In this document: positions 5,736-7,701 of the stretch, piece by piece | Position numbering within the stretch: the first letter of the stretch is position 1 | How the letters are laid out: each line of letters opens with the position of its first letter | Assembly: GCA_028869355.1 (NCBI GenBank) | Contig: JAGWSK010000128.1 | Location: forward strand, 1 to 7,701 | DNA from: Alphaproteobacteria bacterium | GTDB lineage: Bacteria > Pseudomonadota > Alphaproteobacteria > Micropepsales > Micropepsaceae | DNA length: 7,701 bases | Direction of reading: 5' to 3' | Translations under genes and position numbers: made by a program | Notes under the pieces: model-generated | Told to the model about the DNA's origin: nothing | What the model saw: the letters and a program-made list of their open reading frames with translations, nothing else | Databases searched by the model: none

Positions 5736-7024
5736 ATGATCCCATCCGCGTCGGCCTCGCCGGACTCGGAACCGTCGGTGGCGGTGTCGCCAAAGTGCTG
5801 CACGACCAGGCGCGTGCGCTTTCCTGGCGCGCTGGTCGCGACATCCGGATCACTGCGGTTTCGGCGCGCGATGCGCGCAAGGATCGCGTTGTCGATCTGG
5901 CGCATGTGCCATTCGAAGCCGATGCGCTCGCGCTCGCCGAACGCGATGATGTCGACGTCGTCGTCGAGCTGGTCGGCGGCGAAGAGGGCATCGCGCGCGC
6001 ATTGGTGGAACGCGCGCTGCGTGGCAGGAAGCATGTTGTGACTGCCAATAAAGCCCTGCTGGCACGCCATGGCGGGGCTTTGGCGGCACTGGCCGAAAGG
6101 CACGGCGTGGGGCTGAAATTCGAAGCAGCGATTTGCGGCGGTATTCCGATCGTGAAGGCGCTGCGTGAGGGGCTGATCTCATATGATCTGTCCGCCGTCC
6201 GCGGCATCCTCAACGGCACCTGCAATTTCATTCTGACCCAGATGGAAGCCACCCGGCAGCCATTTGCCGAAGTCCTCGCGGAGGCGCAGCGCCTCGGTTA
6301 TGCCGAGGCCGATCCGACGCTGGATATCGGCGGTGGCGACACCGCGCATAAGTTGACGCTGCTCACCAGCCTCGCATTCGGGACCGCGCCTGATCTCGAC
6401 GGCGTCCGTCTGACCGGGATCGACAGGATCGCGCCCGCCGACATCGCTTTCGCCGGCGAGTTCGGTTACCGCATCAAATTGCTCGGTGTCGCGCGGCGCA
6501 CGCCCAATGGCATCGAGCAGTTGGTCAACCCGGCGATGGTTCCGGCCAGCACACCGCTCGCAGACGTTGAATCGAGTTTCAATGCCGTGGCAGCCGATGC
6601 CGGTGAAGCCGGTCCGTTCTTTTTCCAGGGCCGGGGGGCAGGACGCGGTCCGACCGCCTCCGCAGTGGTGGCCGATCTCGTCGATGTGGCGCGTGGCGCA
6701 CTCGGTCCCGCCTTTGGCCGCCCTGCCGCCGAACTCAGCACCCCCCGGCGGGAATCGGCGGAAGCACGCATGAGCGCTTACTACCTGCGCTTCCAGGTGC
6801 TGGATGTCCCCGGCGTGATGGCGGAAATTTCGCGCCATCTCGCCAATGAGCTGGTGTCGATCGAAAGCATGATCCAACGCGGGCGCGCGCCTGGCGAACC
6901 GGTGGCGATCGTCATGATCACCCACGAAGCCCAGCACGTCGCGGTGCTGCGCGCTTTGCAGGCGATTGGGGCTTCCGGCCGGGTGGTCGAACAGCCCTGC
7001 ATGATTCCCATGGAAGCCGCCTGA
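5732..7024 (+). CDS. hom: Homoserine dehydrogenase with C-terminal ACT domain
   Basis: A 430-residue monofunctional enzyme that reduces L-aspartate-4-semialdehyde to L-homoserine with NAD(P)H, the entry to threonine and methionine synthesis. The Rossmann nucleotide motif GLAGLGTVGGG covers residues 8-18. Lys107 in TANKALLARH corresponds to yeast Lys117. GTCNFI lies at 162-167. The catalytic stretch EADPTLDIGGGDTAHK gives Glu192, Asp198, Asp203 and Lys207, with exactly the spacing of yeast Glu208, Asp214, Asp219 and Lys223. Residues from about 350 form an ACT domain (YYLRFQVLDVPGVMAEISRHL), which usually gives feedback inhibition by threonine. There is no aspartokinase fusion. The ATG overlaps the aminotransferase stop as ATGA. 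GGAAG at 5720-5724, 7 bases upstream, may serve as its ribosome binding site. An out-of-frame ATG at 5736 is not used because it would not encode the Rossmann motif. Confidence 0.98.
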   Translation: MNDPIRVGLAGLGTVGGGVAKVLHDQARALSWRAGRDIRITAVSARDARKDRVVDLAHVPFEADALALAERDDVDVVVELVGGEEGIARALVERALRGRKHVVTANKALLARHGGALAALAERHGVGLKFEAAICGGIPIVKALREGLISYDLSAVRGILNGTCNFILTQMEATRQPFAEVLAEAQRLGYAEADPTLDIGGGDTAHKLTLLTSLAFGTAPDLDGVRLTGIDRIAPADIAFAGEFGYRIKLLGVARRTPNGIEQLVNPAMVPASTPLADVESSFNAVAADAGEAGPFFFQGRGAGRGPTASAVVADLVDVARGALGPAFGRPAAELSTPRRESAEARMSAYYLRFQVLDVPGVMAEISRHLANELVSIESMIQRGRAPGEPVAIVMITHEAQHVAVLRALQAIGASGRVVEQPCMIPMEAA

Positions 7025-7173
7025 TCGCGCGCTCTGAGAGTTTGCCGAAAATCGAAATTCGTGCCCAGAATGCGCCCATGAAACGAGCACTATCCACAGC
7101 GCTTTCGCGTGAATGACGCAATTCGGAGGCAGAGGCTTCACCAAGTTGATAGAGTCAGTACGGAGCGAATCGC
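7025..7173. other. Spacer between hom and glpX without clear terminator or promoter
   Basis: In these 149 bases I see no GC stem followed by a T-run, so no intrinsic terminator after hom is evident. The only self-complementary patches are short, for example GCGT/ACGC at 7107-7110 and 7116-7119. No well-spaced -35/-10 pair stands out. glpX may be read through from the hom operon or have a promoter I cannot recognise here. GGAG at 7162-7165, 8 bases before the glpX ATG, is a good Shine-Dalgarno sequence. Confidence 0.5.
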
Positions 7174-7701
7174 ATGAGCCGTCCCCTTGATCGCATTTTG
7201 GCACTGGAAGCTGTCCGGGTTACCGAGGCTGCTGCCATGCGTGCCCATGTTCTGGTCGGGCGCGGCGATGAGCATGCCGCCGACCAGGCAGCGGTGGAGG
7301 GGATGCGGTGGGCGTTCAATCACCTGCCGATCGACGGCACGGTGGTGATCGGCGAAGGCGAGCGCGACGAAGCGCCGATGCTCTTTATCGGCGAAAAGGT
7401 GGGTGCCGGCGGACTGAAAGTCGATATCGCGCTCGACCCTCTGGAGGGCACGACGTTGTGCGCCAAGGGGTTGCCGAATTCCATCGCTGTGATGGCCATG
7501 GCCGAAGCCGGCACGCTGCTGAATGCGCCGGATGTTTACATGGACAAAATCGCCATTGGGCCGGGCTATCCGGAGGGTACCATCGACCTCGATGCCGAGC
7601 CGGCGGCGAACATTATCTCCCTCGCCAGGGCCAAGGGGGTGAAGCCCGAGCGCATCGGCGCATTGGTTCTGGATCGTCCCCGCCACGAGAAAATCATCGC
7701 C
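7174..7701 (+). CDS. glpX: Class II fructose-1,6-bisphosphatase, 5' part (cut by window end)
   Basis: The first 176 codons of GlpX, with no stop before the window ends; full-length family members are about 320-340 residues. The enzyme hydrolyses fructose-1,6-bisphosphate to fructose-6-phosphate for gluconeogenesis and, in autotrophs, the Calvin cycle. Some bacterial relatives also accept sedoheptulose-1,7-bisphosphate. The sequence aligns by eye with E. coli GlpX throughout: RVTEAAA at 15-21, GRGDEHAAD at 29-37, DGTVVIGEGERDEAPML at 54-70, VDIALDPLEGTT at 83-94, NAPDVYMDK, and GTIDLD. The metal/phosphate ligands Asp33, Glu57, Asp85 and Glu88 of E. coli correspond to Asp37, Glu61, Asp88 and Glu91. 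The ATG is supported by GGAG 8 bases upstream and by the family N-terminus. It lies 149 bases after hom in the same direction. In related genomes I recall recJ following, but that is outside the window. Confidence 0.96.
   Translation, partial: MSRPLDRILALEAVRVTEAAAMRAHVLVGRGDEHAADQAAVEGMRWAFNHLPIDGTVVIGEGERDEAPMLFIGEKVGAGGLKVDIALDPLEGTTLCAKGLPNSIAVMAMAEAGTLLNAPDVYMDKIAIGPGYPEGTIDLDAEPAANIISLARAKGVKPERIGALVLDRPRHEKIIA

Noticed and set aside
6631..6760. Homopolymer runs (G6 near 6631-6640 and C6 near 6740-6750) checked as possible frameshifts in hom
   Set aside because: The reading frame continues without interruption into a good ACT domain, so there is no sign of a frameshift.
7113..7190. A 25-codon frame overlapping the glpX start, considered as a leader peptide
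   Set aside because: There is no Shine-Dalgarno sequence, no run of regulatory codons and no terminator/antiterminator structure. Its 3' part simply overlaps the glpX ribosome site and start.
5317..7204. Two long minus-strand open frames (5317-6252 and 6179-7204) opposite the aminotransferase, hom and the hom-glpX spacer
   Set aside because: They lie antisense to well-supported enzyme genes, have Arg/Pro/Ser-rich or low-complexity composition typical of shadow frames in GC-rich DNA, and show no recognisable domain.

Overview
The window looks like ordinary chromosomal core sequence from an alphaproteobacterium of the order Hyphomicrobiales, most likely a Bradyrhizobium/Rhodopseudomonas/Nitrobacter-type lineage. 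The grounds are the high G+C coding sequence, a class I PHA synthase, the protein sequence styles, and the gene order phaC (divergent) - small lipoprotein - alaC-like aminotransferase - hom - glpX, which I recall from that group. The genus assignment is inference from memory, not a search result.

Layout: (1) 1-1965, plus strand: a TauE/SafE-type membrane permease followed after 6 bases by a low-specificity L-threonine aldolase, probably one transcript. (2) 1966-2178: a 213-base gap between convergent genes, almost filled by a 147-base element with 21-base terminal inverted repeats, an inner inverted repeat and five copies of the heptamer CGCGGAG. (3) 2179-4065, minus strand: a complete class I polyhydroxyalkanoate synthase (PhaC) with an intact Cys-Asp-His triad. 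(4) 4066-4227: the divergent promoter region, with a perfect 10-bp GC-rich hairpin close to the lipoprotein start. (5) 4228-7024, plus strand: a tight three-gene unit (predicted 99-residue lipoprotein, class I/II aminotransferase, homoserine dehydrogenase with ACT domain) in which both junctions are ATGA stop/start overlaps. (6) 7025-7173: a short spacer without a clear terminator. (7) 7174-7701: the first 176 codons of glpX (class II fructose-1,6-bisphosphatase), cut by the window end.

The genes describe central metabolism. PhaC stores carbon as polyester. The aminotransferase and homoserine dehydrogenase serve the pyruvate/aspartate amino-acid families, with Hom committing aspartate semialdehyde to threonine and methionine. 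Threonine aldolase can split threonine to glycine and acetaldehyde, and GlpX serves gluconeogenesis or the Calvin cycle. I found no phage, transposase, CRISPR, tRNA or rRNA, and no convincing new multi-gene system. The features most worth a second look are the palindromic intergenic element at 1999-2145, the hairpin leader at 4188-4210, and the translationally coupled lipoprotein gene ahead of two amino-acid enzymes.
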